Source: Hespellia stercorisuis DSM 15480
Lineage (GTDB): Bacteria > Bacillota > Clostridia > Lachnospirales > Lachnospiraceae
Assembly: GCF_900142165.1 (NCBI RefSeq)
Contig: NZ_FQZY01000042.1
Coordinates: forward strand, 1 to 38,242
Length of the DNA stretch: 38,242 bases
Direction of reading: 5' to 3'
Positions 7,180 to 14,921 of this stretch are shown in pieces; the first letter of the stretch is position 1; each line of letters begins with the position of its first letter. Under the pieces are notes generated by a model. The model was given only the letters and a program-made list of their open reading frames with translations, was not told where the DNA came from and ran no database searches. Made by a program: the position numbers and the translations under genes.

Positions 7180-8601
7180 ATGTACATATTACCATCTGAC
7201 GAAATACTCACAGATGAGTGGCTTTGTAAATTCATAGATAAGCATGCATCTGAATGTGCGTTTCGGTACCAGCGATTGTTGGATGCATATAAAACCAATT
7301 ATCCGATTTTCCATGAACCGCCGAAACCGAAGTGGAAGCCTGATAATCGAATCGCAGTTAACTTTGCCAAGTATATTGTTGATACAATGAACGGCTTTTT
7401 CTTAGGCCATCCTATCAAAGTAACGGTTGATGAGGGGAATGAGGAGATTGAGAAGTATGTAGAGTTGATTGATCAGTACAATGATCAGGACGATAACAAT
7501 GCAGAGCTGTCCAAAATAACAAGTATCTTTGGTAAAGGATATGAGATGTATTACAACGATGAGACATCAAATGTATGTATTACATATCTTACTCCGATGG
7601 ATGCGTTCATGGTCAAAGATGATTCGGTGCTTCGCCGGGAGCGTTACTTTGTTCGGCTCTATGTGGATACGGATAATGTGCTGCATGGCAGTGTATCGGA
7701 TGAATCAAAGGTCATGTACTTTACGCAGAAAGGAAAGATTATCTGGGATGAGAAAGAGACGGCTCACGGATTTGATGGAATACCGGCTACTGAGTATGTT
7801 GAGAATGAAGAACAGATGGGTATTTTTGAACCTGTGCTGACAATGATTGATGCTTACAATAAGGCACTGTCGGAAAAGGCTAATGATGTTGATTATTTTG
7901 CAGATGCGTATCTGAAGATATTGGGCGCAAAAGTGGAAGAAGACGATGTGAAGCACATTCGAGATGACAGAATCATGAATTTTGACGACGCTCTTGGAGA
8001 GAGTATTCCAGTGGTTGATTTCCTATCGAAGCCAGATGCAGACACGACGCAGGAGAACCTTATTAATCGGCTGCACAAGTTAATCTTTCAAATCAGCATG
8101 GTCGCCGATATCTCAGACGAGAATTTTGGTACAAGTTCCGGTATTGCTATGAAGTATAAGTTGCAGGCAATGAGCAATCTTGAGAAGACAAAGGAGCGAA
8201 AATTTACATCCGGAATGAATCGGAGATATAAGCTGATATTCAGCAATCCGGTATCGGGAATGAAGAAAGATGACTGGGTGAAGCTGCATTATCATTTCAC
8301 ACCGAACTTCCCAGCAAACGTGCTGGAGGAAAGTCAGATTGTAGGCAATCTTGAAGGTGTGGTATCAAAAGATACCCAACTGAGTGTGCTTAGTATTGTG
8401 GACAATGTCGCGAAAGAGATTGAGAAGTTGGATGCAGAGCAACGTCAGCTCGAAAATAGCGCAATGTCAGAATTGACAATAGGCGGTTTGGGCGATGCGG
8501 GTAAAGACATGGCTGATATGCTCATGATTATCAATGAGCATGCGAAAAAAGACGGAGTTGAAGCTGTAGATCTGATTAAATCTATTCTTGGAGATGTGTA
8601 A
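7180..8601 (+). CDS. portal protein, SPP1 gp6-like
   Basis: This 473-residue protein starts at ATG 7180 after GGGAGGAG. It is the dodecameric ring at the capsid vertex through which DNA is packaged. The family is recognised from the N-terminal pattern (YKTNYPIFHEPP, RIAVNFAKYIVDTMNGFFLG), the central ALSEKANDVDYFADAYLKI segment, and TSSGIAMKYKL in the stem/wing region. Length is typical of SPP1-type portals. It is directly followed by the MuF head protein with no gap, as in SPP1 gp6-gp7. Confidence 0.93.
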   Translation: MYILPSDEILTDEWLCKFIDKHASECAFRYQRLLDAYKTNYPIFHEPPKPKWKPDNRIAVNFAKYIVDTMNGFFLGHPIKVTVDEGNEEIEKYVELIDQYNDQDDNNAELSKITSIFGKGYEMYYNDETSNVCITYLTPMDAFMVKDDSVLRRERYFVRLYVDTDNVLHGSVSDESKVMYFTQKGKIIWDEKETAHGFDGIPATEYVENEEQMGIFEPVLTMIDAYNKALSEKANDVDYFADAYLKILGAKVEEDDVKHIRDDRIMNFDDALGESIPVVDFLSKPDADTTQENLINRLHKLIFQISMVADISDENFGTSSGIAMKYKLQAMSNLEKTKERKFTSGMNRRYKLIFSNPVSGMKKDDWVKLHYHFTPNFPANVLEESQIVGNLEGVVSKDTQLSVLSIVDNVAKEIEKLDAEQRQLENSAMSELTIGGLGDAGKDMADMLMIINEHAKKDGVEAVDLIKSILGDV

Positions 8602-10164
8602 ATGAACAGTGCAGATTATTGGAAAAAGCGCGAAGCTGAAAACTTGAAAAAGAATCTCAAGACTGAGGAAGAGTATGCGAAGACCATCAGCAGCTATTAT
8701 GATTATATGATGGACCAGTGCCAGAAAGAAATCAATGGATTCTATACCAAGTATGCAAGCGCAGAGGGGATCACGCTGGTAGAGGCGAAGCGCAGAGTGT
8801 CTAAGCTTGATATTGAAGCTTATGGAAGAAAGGCAGCCAGGTATGTGCAGAATAAGGATCTGTCAGATCAGGCAAATGAAGAGATGCGTCTCTATAATGC
8901 TACTATGAAGATCAATCGGCTGGAGATGCTCAAGGCGAATATTGGGTTGGAACTGGTAGATGGATTTGACGAATTACAAAAGTTCTTTGGGGAAAAGCTG
9001 ACGGATAGAACATTGTCAGAGTTTGAGCGGATGGCGGGTATCCTTGGCGCCACTATTGAGAATAGCAGTAAAAAGGCAGAAGCAATTGTCAATGCGTCGT
9101 TTAACAACGCAAAGTACTCTGACCGGATCTGGATGTATCAGGACATGATGAAAGCGGAGCTGTCAAAGCTTCTGCAGACCGGGCTCATCCAGGGCAGGAA
9201 TCCCAGACAGCTTGCGAGGCATCTGGAGAAGTTGTTTGGCGTGCAAAAGTCCAATGCAGAACGTCTGATGCGGACAGAACTGGCAAGAGTGCAGATAGAA
9301 GCGCAGAAGCAGTCATTTGAGCGGAATGGATTCACGAAATATGAGTTCATCGCCCTGGGGAATGCCTGTGACATCTGCCGGGCGATTGATGGCAAGCACT
9401 TTGATGTGGCAAAGATGATGCCGGGTGAGAATGCTCCACCGATGCATCCAAATTGCCGCTGCAGCGTAGCTTGTTGGGAGGATGATGAAGACTACGAAGA
9501 GTGGTTGGACTATCTGGACAAAGGTGGTATCACGGAACAGTGGAATGAGTTGAAAAAGCATCGTGAAAAGAGTATAATGGAACCAGAAGATAGAGGTGAT
9601 TTACATACCAGTTTAAATCAGTTATCCGATAATTTGTCAGAGCGTTCTCTGCAAGTAAATAATTACCTGAATACTTTAGGCTTACCAGAGAGTAAATGGA
9701 GTGGTCGGACAATTGTGAAAGAAAATGAAATAATGGGGACGAGCATAGGGAAAAAAGTTAAGTCATGTGATATTTGGCTTAGAGAGGATGCAACAACCAA
9801 GACAATTATTCATGAGCATTTACACGCACGTTCTATTAGCAGGAACCCTGATATATATGGAAAGTATCATATAATTGAAGAAGCAACAGTGGAACTTTTG
9901 TCTGAAGAAATATGTAAAAGGAATAAAATTCCGTTTACAAAGTCGTATATTCAGGAGACAAAAGCTTTAAGAGATATTGCTGATGCATTGGGCTATAAAG
10001 AACTCTATTCTTTTTCAAAAGAATTAGCTGCAGTTGATGCGGATAAGCGCAAAGAATGGATAAATACAACCATAGAACGATACCAGGCAAAACATAAAAT
10101 TAAAGGGAAATGGAAAGCAGGTATATTTGATACTTCAAAAAGTATCTTATTTGGAGATGAATAG
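8602..10164 (+). CDS. MuF-type minor head protein with C-terminal zincin-like domain
   Basis: This 520-residue protein begins at ATG 8602, right after the portal stop. Residues 1-295 are a SPP1 gp7 / Mu F minor head protein: a helical N terminus, then the MuF core with CDIC near 256 and HPNCRC near 282. From about residue 326 (base ~9580) the sequence turns AT-rich and unrelated to head proteins. It holds HEHLH at 404-408, followed by EEATVE near 426-431, the pattern of a gluzincin-like metallopeptidase. MuF proteins with swapped C-terminal toxin domains are a known class of phage polymorphic toxins. The tail is therefore probably an injected effector rather than a structural part. Peptidase activity is inferred from the motif. 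Confidence 0.85.
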   Translation: MNSADYWKKREAENLKKNLKTEEEYAKTISSYYDYMMDQCQKEINGFYTKYASAEGITLVEAKRRVSKLDIEAYGRKAARYVQNKDLSDQANEEMRLYNATMKINRLEMLKANIGLELVDGFDELQKFFGEKLTDRTLSEFERMAGILGATIENSSKKAEAIVNASFNNAKYSDRIWMYQDMMKAELSKLLQTGLIQGRNPRQLARHLEKLFGVQKSNAERLMRTELARVQIEAQKQSFERNGFTKYEFIALGNACDICRAIDGKHFDVAKMMPGENAPPMHPNCRCSVACWEDDEDYEEWLDYLDKGGITEQWNELKKHREKSIMEPEDRGDLHTSLNQLSDNLSERSLQVNNYLNTLGLPESKWSGRTIVKENEIMGTSIGKKVKSCDIWLREDATTKTIIHEHLHARSISRNPDIYGKYHIIEEATVELLSEEICKRNKIPFTKSYIQETKALRDIADALGYKELYSFSKELAAVDADKRKEWINTTIERYQAKHKIKGKWKAGIFDTSKSILFGDE

Positions 10165-10166
10165 TA

Positions 10167-10346
10167 ATGAAAAAATTAAATGACTATGTAGATGAAATAT
10201 TAAGAAAAAATCATACAGACGAAGAATGGAGATTCATTAGCCAGGAAGTTGATAAATTATACAAGACGGCTACGGAAAATGAAATAAAGACATTTGAAAA
10301 TTCAGGTGCAGGTGATACACTTGGTATGATTTTAGAATACATGTAG
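10167..10346 (+). CDS. candidate immunity protein for the MuF effector
   Basis: This 59-residue acidic, helical protein starts at ATG 10167, 2 bp after the MuF gene, and ends at a terminator. It is AT-rich like the MuF C-terminal extension. Small size, acidity and strict linkage to the variable effector tail are what is expected of a cognate immunity protein. No family is recognised. The ribosome site would be GGAGATGAATAGTA inside the end of the MuF gene. Alternative: an unrelated cargo peptide. Confidence 0.6.
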   Translation: MKKLNDYVDEILRKNHTDEEWRFISQEVDKLYKTATENEIKTFENSGAGDTLGMILEYM

Positions 10347-10380
10347 AAACCACCAGTCGATTATGACCGGTGGTTTTCTT
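10347..10380 (+). terminator. intrinsic terminator, copy 1 of cassette boundary
   Basis: A 12-bp stem (AAACCACCAGTC with GACCGGTGGTTT, one mismatch) closes a GATTAT loop and runs into TTCTT. The 3' arm, CCGGTGGTTTTCTT, recurs exactly in the hairpin at 10874-10902. Confidence 0.85.
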
Positions 10381-10393
10381 GATAGGAGGACAA

Positions 10394-10888
10394 ATGAACA
10401 CGCTGATTGGGTTGATAGAAACAGATGGTCAAGCGGCAGACAAAAAATGTTTGGAAAAAAGACAATTGAAGTATGATAAAAACTTGGTGTCCGCCGAATA
10501 CGATAAGTGTATACAAAGAATTGTAACTGCTGTTGATATATGTATGTGTACAGATGATGCACAGATATATAGAATAGAACGGTCTCTATGGGATACAGGC
10601 TCTTCGACATCCTGCATTTCAGAAAAACTTGCTAGAAAACTGGGATTGCTCCCAATTGATACTGGCGTAGGAGTTACGCCCACGGGACAGCTTGATATTT
10701 CTTACTATCTGTTGGATATTTATTTGTCCAATAAAGTTGTGTTTCATAATATGAAGGTTGCTGGTTTTCCATTAGAAAGACACGATGTTGATTTTTTGAT
10801 AGGGATGGACATCATTTCAAAGGGAGATTTCAATATAAGAAATTCTGATGGAAGAACAGTATTTACATTTAATACCACTGGTAATTAG
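10394..10888 (+). CDS. retropepsin-like aspartyl protease
   Basis: This 164-residue protein starts at ATG 10394 after AGGAGGACAA. The active-site loop is LWDTGSST with the catalytic aspartate at residue 67. The second hallmark of clan AA peptidases, hydrophobic-hydrophobic-glycine, is FLIGMD at 134-139. With a single D-T-G it would act as a homodimer, like retroviral protease and bacterial gag-asp-type proteins. It sits between the possible immunity gene and a zinc protein, bracketed by near-identical terminators, and is AT-rich. It may be cargo, or a head-maturation protease, since no serine prohead protease is seen here. Function is unproven. Confidence 0.75.
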   Translation: MNTLIGLIETDGQAADKKCLEKRQLKYDKNLVSAEYDKCIQRIVTAVDICMCTDDAQIYRIERSLWDTGSSTSCISEKLARKLGLLPIDTGVGVTPTGQLDISYYLLDIYLSNKVVFHNMKVAGFPLERHDVDFLIGMDIISKGDFNIRNSDGRTVFTFNTTGN

Positions 10889-10902
10889 CCGGTGGTTTTC
10901 TT
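10874..10902 (+). terminator. intrinsic terminator, copy 2 of cassette boundary
   Basis: An 8-bp stem (ACCACTGG with CCGGTGGT) has the stop codon of the aspartyl protease gene in its loop, followed by TTTTCTT. It shares CCGGTGGTTTTCTT with the terminator at 10347-10380. Confidence 0.8.
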
Positions 10903-10924
10903 ATACCAATTTTTAGGAGGAGTC

Positions 10925-11260
10925 ATGAAAGTAAAAATACTTGGAGTTAAATATAAAATTGTAATTGCAACAGCAAACGAAAAACCGAAACTGAAAAAAT
11001 GCGATGGATATATGGATCACAGTGTGAGGGAAATTGTTGTAGGAAAATTTGAACCAAGCAAAAATAGTATGGAGGATTTAAAATCATATACAAAGAAAGT
11101 AATGCGACATGAGATTATTCATGCGTTCCTATACGAGAGTGGACTTTGGAATAATAGTGGGAATGTGGAAGCATGGGGACAGTCAGAAGAAATGACGGAT
11201 TGGATTGCAATTCAGTCTCCCAAATTTTTCAAAGCATTTAGTGAGGCGGGATGCTTATGA
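10925..11260 (+). CDS. HExxH zinc-metallopeptidase-like phage protein
   Basis: This 111-residue protein is read from ATG 10925 after TTAGGAGGAGTC. HEIIH at residues 62-66, with EMTDW near 89-93 as possible third ligand, gives a minimal zincin site. The ending WIAIQSPKFFKAF is typical of small phage proteins of this type in Firmicutes siphoviruses, usually left as hypothetical. Its role is not known; a processing peptidase in head assembly is one possibility. The next gene starts inside its stop. Confidence 0.75.
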   Translation: MKVKILGVKYKIVIATANEKPKLKKCDGYMDHSVREIVVGKFEPSKNSMEDLKSYTKKVMRHEIIHAFLYESGLWNNSGNVEAWGQSEEMTDWIAIQSPKFFKAFSEAGCL

Positions 11261-11544
11261 TTGAAGTGAGCGTCCGCAAGAACGGAATCAGCGTGTCCGG
11301 TCATGCGGCATATGCACCACAAGGGCAGGACATCATTTGTGCCGGGGTATCGGCGTTAACACAGACGTTGATCAAGTCCATCGAGGATCTGACGCAGGAC
11401 AAAATCAAATACAGCATATCTCCCGGAAGGGTTGATATAGAGTGCAAGAATCTATCGGAGAAGTCGCGAACTCTGGTAGATTCTTTTTTCATTGGCATCT
11501 GTCAGATCGCTGATGAATATCCGGATTATGTCCGGATCGTGTAA
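11257..11544 (+). CDS. prp: Prp-family cysteine protease (phage homologue)
   Basis: This 95-residue protein starts at ATG 11257, overlapping the previous stop; ATG 11251 is an alternative. The signature SGHA with histidine 16, and GQDIICAGVSAL with cysteine 28, matches Prp. In Firmicutes Prp removes the N-terminal extension of ribosomal protein L27. The 12-residue spacing of histidine and cysteine equals that of S. aureus Prp (H22/C34). Phage-encoded or host Prp also trims scaffold and capsid proteins in staphylococcal phage 80alpha. Here the next two genes, and the tail-tube gene, encode proteins with Prp-like motifs, so a role in virion assembly is strongly suggested. Confidence 0.88.
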   Translation: MIEVSVRKNGISVSGHAAYAPQGQDIICAGVSALTQTLIKSIEDLTQDKIKYSISPGRVDIECKNLSEKSRTLVDSFFIGICQIADEYPDYVRIV

Positions 11545-11627
11545 CCTGTTGTGTCCGGAATGACGTTAAACTATGATTCGATGCAATGGTCTGGGCTGTA
11601 ATGAATGGACTGGGGCAGGAGGAAAAC

Positions 11628-12311
11628 ATGAAGCATTTTAATAATCACTATCACCAATCAAAGATCTTCACTGGAAGACATTTACTGAATCTGCAGTTTT
11701 TTGCAGATGGCGACGGTGCTGGGGCTGGAGACGGTAATGGCGGCGGAGCTGGAGATGATGGAACTGGCGGAGATGAAACAGTATCATTTGACGATTTTCT
11801 GTCAGATGCAGACAATCAGGCGGAGTTTGATCGACGTGTCCAGAAGGCCACGCAGACGGCAATTAAAAACGCCCAGGAGAAATGGAATGCGTTGACGGAT
11901 GACAAGCTGACCGAGGCGGAGAAGCTGGCCAAGATGACCAAGGAGGAGAAGGCGGAGTACAAAGCGAATAAACTCGAGAAGGAACTGGCAGATCTGAAGC
12001 AGCAGAATGCGCTTTCTGATATGGCGAAGACTGCACGCAAGATGCTCTCAGAAGAGGATATCAATGTTCCGGAAGAGCTGCTAAGCCATCTGGTATCAGC
12101 AGATGCCACGGACACAAAAGCCACGGTCGAATCCTTTACAAAGCTGTTCAAGGATACCGTGCAGGCGGCGGTGAAGGATGCCCTGAAGGGAAATCCGCCA
12201 AAAACTGGAACAGGTGGTAAAGCAACTATGACAAAGGAGCAGATTCTTGAAATTAAGAATCCGGCAGAACGTCAGAAACTGATTGCGGAGAATCTGACAT
12301 TATTTCAGTAA
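11628..12311 (+). CDS. capsid scaffolding protein, DUF4355 family
   Basis: This 227-residue protein is read from ATG 11628, after AGGAGGAAAAC, the best ribosome site among three in-frame starts. The N terminus contains LNLQFFA at residues 20-26, a Prp cleavage motif, then a glycine/aspartate-rich linker. A long charged coiled coil follows (ADLKQQNALSDMAKTARKML). Scaffolds of this family guide capsid assembly and leave before DNA entry. Position just before the capsid gene fits. The 83 bp upstream of the start carry no other feature. Confidence 0.9.
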   Translation: MKHFNNHYHQSKIFTGRHLLNLQFFADGDGAGAGDGNGGGAGDDGTGGDETVSFDDFLSDADNQAEFDRRVQKATQTAIKNAQEKWNALTDDKLTEAEKLAKMTKEEKAEYKANKLEKELADLKQQNALSDMAKTARKMLSEEDINVPEELLSHLVSADATDTKATVESFTKLFKDTVQAAVKDALKGNPPKTGTGGKATMTKEQILEIKNPAERQKLIAENLTLFQ

Positions 12312-12323
12312 GGAGAATGAATT

Positions 12324-13526
12324 ATGCATAACATTGAAAAATTAGGCCTTCAGGTATTTGCGGCACCGGATAACATGACGGGGCAGGCTCAGATCCAGGT
12401 GAAGGCAAGAGAAATTGATTTTGTAACAAGTTTTGGAAAGAACATGCAGGTACTGCTTGATATTCTTGGAATCACCCGAATGATCAAGAAAGAAAATGGG
12501 TCTGTGTTAAAGACGAAGACGGTGTCTGGAACGCTGCAGTCCGGGGACGTGGCAGAGGGTGAAGAGATTCCGCTGTCCCAGTACACGGTAAAAGAGACTA
12601 CGTTTGACTCTATCAAAATCAGCAAATACCGTAAGGCAGTGTCTCTGGAGGCTATTGCGGAAAAAGGATATGAAGCTGCTGTGGAGATGACGGATGAGGA
12701 GATGAAGTCTGACCTTCAGAACGTGGTTACAGATAAGTTCTATAAGCAGTTGAAGATGGGGTCCCTTGTAGGGCATGAAACTACCTGGCAGATGGCGATT
12801 GCTATGGCAATCGGCAAGGTGAAGAATAAGTTCGAGCTTATGAAACGTACCGCAACGGGAACAGCTGTGTGGGTCAACACTCTGGACGTGTACAAATACA
12901 TTGGTGCTGCGGACATTACGCTTCAGACAGCATTTGGTATGAGTTATATCCAGAACTTTCTTGGTGCCGACATCGTTTTCGTGTCTTCCCAGATTCCGGA
13001 GAACACGGTAATCGCAACGCCGCTTAATAACCTGATCGCATATTATGTGGATCCGGCAGATTCCGAGTTTGTGAAAGCGGGACTTTCCTACACCACAGAT
13101 TCGGCGACCGGGTTCATTGGATTCCACGCGCAGGGCAACTATGACAGAGCAATTTCCGATATGTTCGCAATCATGGGTGTGCGGCTGTTTGCAGAGTATC
13201 TGGATGCCATTGCGTATATTGCGGTTGGATCTTCTGACACCCAGACGCTTGGAACATTAACTCTGGAATCCGTAGCTGGATCCGAAAAAGGTAAAACTGC
13301 TGTTACAGTAGAAGAACAACTTGTATCCATGAACAATGTATGGAAGTACAAAGAAGCTGCGGCGAAGACGACAGTGACTTGCGGAATGGATGTGAAGACC
13401 TGGACAAAATGGGACGGAGTCTCAGAGATTGCTGCAACAGCAGACAATCATATTACTGTCGTGGAAGCAGACAGCAACTATAAGGCTGTCAGATCGGGCG
13501 ATGTAGTGGCTGTGGTGAAAGCGTAG
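12324..13526 (+). CDS. major capsid protein, HK97-like
   Basis: This 400-residue protein starts at ATG 12324 after AAGGAGAATGAATT. It forms the icosahedral shell. The N terminus has LGLQVFA at residues 7-13, a likely Prp cleavage site. The core (VAEGEEIPLSQY, WVNTLDVYKYIGAADI, IVFVSSQIPENTVIATPLNN) reads as an HK97-fold coat protein. The last ~95 residues, threonine-rich with a conserved W-W-x-x-G pattern (KTWTKWDG), may be a separate surface domain. Gene order after scaffold and before connectors supports the call. Confidence 0.9.
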   Translation: MHNIEKLGLQVFAAPDNMTGQAQIQVKAREIDFVTSFGKNMQVLLDILGITRMIKKENGSVLKTKTVSGTLQSGDVAEGEEIPLSQYTVKETTFDSIKISKYRKAVSLEAIAEKGYEAAVEMTDEEMKSDLQNVVTDKFYKQLKMGSLVGHETTWQMAIAMAIGKVKNKFELMKRTATGTAVWVNTLDVYKYIGAADITLQTAFGMSYIQNFLGADIVFVSSQIPENTVIATPLNNLIAYYVDPADSEFVKAGLSYTTDSATGFIGFHAQGNYDRAISDMFAIMGVRLFAEYLDAIAYIAVGSSDTQTLGTLTLESVAGSEKGKTAVTVEEQLVSMNNVWKYKEAAAKTTVTCGMDVKTWTKWDGVSEIAATADNHITVVEADSNYKAVRSGDVVAVVKA

Positions 13527-13552
13527 GAGTTTTCGCGGGAAGGAGATAGGCC

Positions 13553-13885
13553 ATGTTAGAAGATCTGAAGAGATTGATCGGTATGGATTCTTCTGAAGCG
13601 GATCCGGAACTTGATGCAAAGCTGAATTGGATTCTATTATCAGCAAAAAGTAGACTGAAGATTCTCCTTGGCGGAGCAGATCCGCCGGAGGAGATGAATT
13701 ACATCGTCATTGAGGTGGCGGTGGCTCGTTTTAACCGCATCGGATCAGAGGGCATGAGTGCCCAGACAGTTGAGGGCGAGAGCCTGTCCTTTTCAGATGA
13801 TGATTTTGCTAGATTTGCAGCTGAGATTCAAGCTTTTTTAGACAGTCAGCACAGCTCCGGGAAGGGAAAGGTACGTTTCTTATGA
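13553..13885 (+). CDS. head-tail connector (gp6-like adaptor)
   Basis: This 110-residue protein starts at ATG 13553 after GGAAGGAGATAGGCC. Pattern: a short helical N terminus (MLEDLKRLIG), a central IEVAVARFNRIGSEG, and a loop SLSFSDDDF. These fit the phage adaptor family that binds under the portal (HK97 gp6, SPP1 gp15). It overlaps the next gene by 4 bp, consistent with translational coupling in the connector block. Confidence 0.85.
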   Translation: MLEDLKRLIGMDSSEADPELDAKLNWILLSAKSRLKILLGGADPPEEMNYIVIEVAVARFNRIGSEGMSAQTVEGESLSFSDDDFARFAAEIQAFLDSQHSSGKGKVRFL

Positions 13886-14184
13886 GATACGATATCCCGG
13901 TGTTCTTTCAATCAATCAAAGCGGGTGCGTATAATCCGGAGACTGGTAATTATGGCCCGGATGAAGTGGTGGAAGATAAAAAGTATGCAAACGTGACAGA
14001 TGCGGGTGTTGAGACCTTGAAAATCGTGTATGGAGAAATCCGGCAGGGTGTTCTCGCAATCCAGCTGCAGAACCACTACGAGAAGCCTTTTGACAGGGTG
14101 CGAATCGGAAGAAAGATGTATCATGTGGACTACTCAAGGAGATTTCGGACCAAGGGTGTATATGTTGTAAGTGAGGTGCAGTGA
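13882..14184 (+). CDS. head closure (stopper) protein
   Basis: This 100-residue, beta-rich protein starts at ATG 13882, overlapping the adaptor gene. The ending VRIGRKMYHVDYSRRFRTKGVYVVSEV is the usual small beta-barrel of head-closure proteins, which plug the portal after packaging. The family is assigned from size, position between adaptor and gp10-like protein, and this pattern. Confidence 0.8.
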   Translation: MRYDIPVFFQSIKAGAYNPETGNYGPDEVVEDKKYANVTDAGVETLKIVYGEIRQGVLAIQLQNHYEKPFDRVRIGRKMYHVDYSRRFRTKGVYVVSEVQ

Positions 14185-14519
14185 TGGGAAAAGTTGAGAT
14201 TGTAGGAATGCAGCAGTTGCAGAAGAAGCTTAAGAAAAATGTGACACTTGATGATGTGAAACGTGTCGTAAGAACAAATGGATCCCAGATGCAGACCAAA
14301 GCGCAGCGTAATGCGCCAGTAGATTCGGGAACTCTGAAGCGCAGCATAGGCCTGGAGTTATCCGCAGGTGGATTGGAGGTTGCGGCAACGCCAACGGCGG
14401 AATATGCACCCTACGTGGAGCTTGGAACCAGATTCATGGATGCACAGCCCTATCTCAAGCCTGCGTTCAATGAGCAGAAAAAGAAATTTGAGCAGGATAT
14501 GCAGAAGCTTGTGAGGTGA
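14184..14519 (+). CDS. HK97 gp10-like neck protein
   Basis: This 111-residue protein is read from ATG 14184; GTG 14181 is an alternative, but GAGGTG spacing favours the ATG. The motif RNAPVDSGTLKRSIG followed by AEYAPYVELGTRFMDAQPYL is characteristic of the HK97-gp10-like family. Members act at the head-tail junction in tail completion. Confidence 0.92.
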   Translation: MGKVEIVGMQQLQKKLKKNVTLDDVKRVVRTNGSQMQTKAQRNAPVDSGTLKRSIGLELSAGGLEVAATPTAEYAPYVELGTRFMDAQPYLKPAFNEQKKKFEQDMQKLVR

Positions 14520-14523
14520 TGAG

Positions 14524-14907
14524 ATGGATCCACAGCAGGAGTTATTTACAAAATTGTTATTGGATATAAAAGCATTGGGATATGACGTCTATGATGGCAG
14601 CCTGCCACCGGAAGGAACGCCGTATCCTTTTGTCTATCTGGGAGACAGTCAGCAGGCGGATGATGCCAACAAGTCGGCGGTCTTCGGAAATGTTTACCAG
14701 ACCATTCATGTATGGCATAACAATCCCAGGCAGCGCGGGACGATGTCTGGAATATTGCTGGCAATCAAGCAGGCCTGCAGGCAGATCGGGCACACGACCA
14801 ATTTTGCCTGGAGTGTTCGTAATATCAATCAGAGGATTGTCCCGGATAATACTACAAAAACCTCTCTGCTTCATGGAATATTGGAAGTGGAGTTTAAATT
14901 TAGTTAA
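14524..14907 (+). CDS. tail terminator/completion protein (DUF3168-like)
   Basis: This 127-residue protein starts at ATG 14524. TPYPFVYLGDSQQADDANKS followed by QTIHVWHNN is typical of tail terminators, which cap the tail tube and join it to the head. Position between the gp10-like and major tail genes agrees. Confidence 0.85.
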   Translation: MDPQQELFTKLLLDIKALGYDVYDGSLPPEGTPYPFVYLGDSQQADDANKSAVFGNVYQTIHVWHNNPRQRGTMSGILLAIKQACRQIGHTTNFAWSVRNINQRIVPDNTTKTSLLHGILEVEFKFS

Positions 14908-14921
14908 AGGAGAAGGAAATT

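Noticed and set aside
12507-13127. 206-codon minus-strand frame within the capsid gene
   Set aside because: Antisense to a well-supported capsid gene, with no family resemblance and no start signal.
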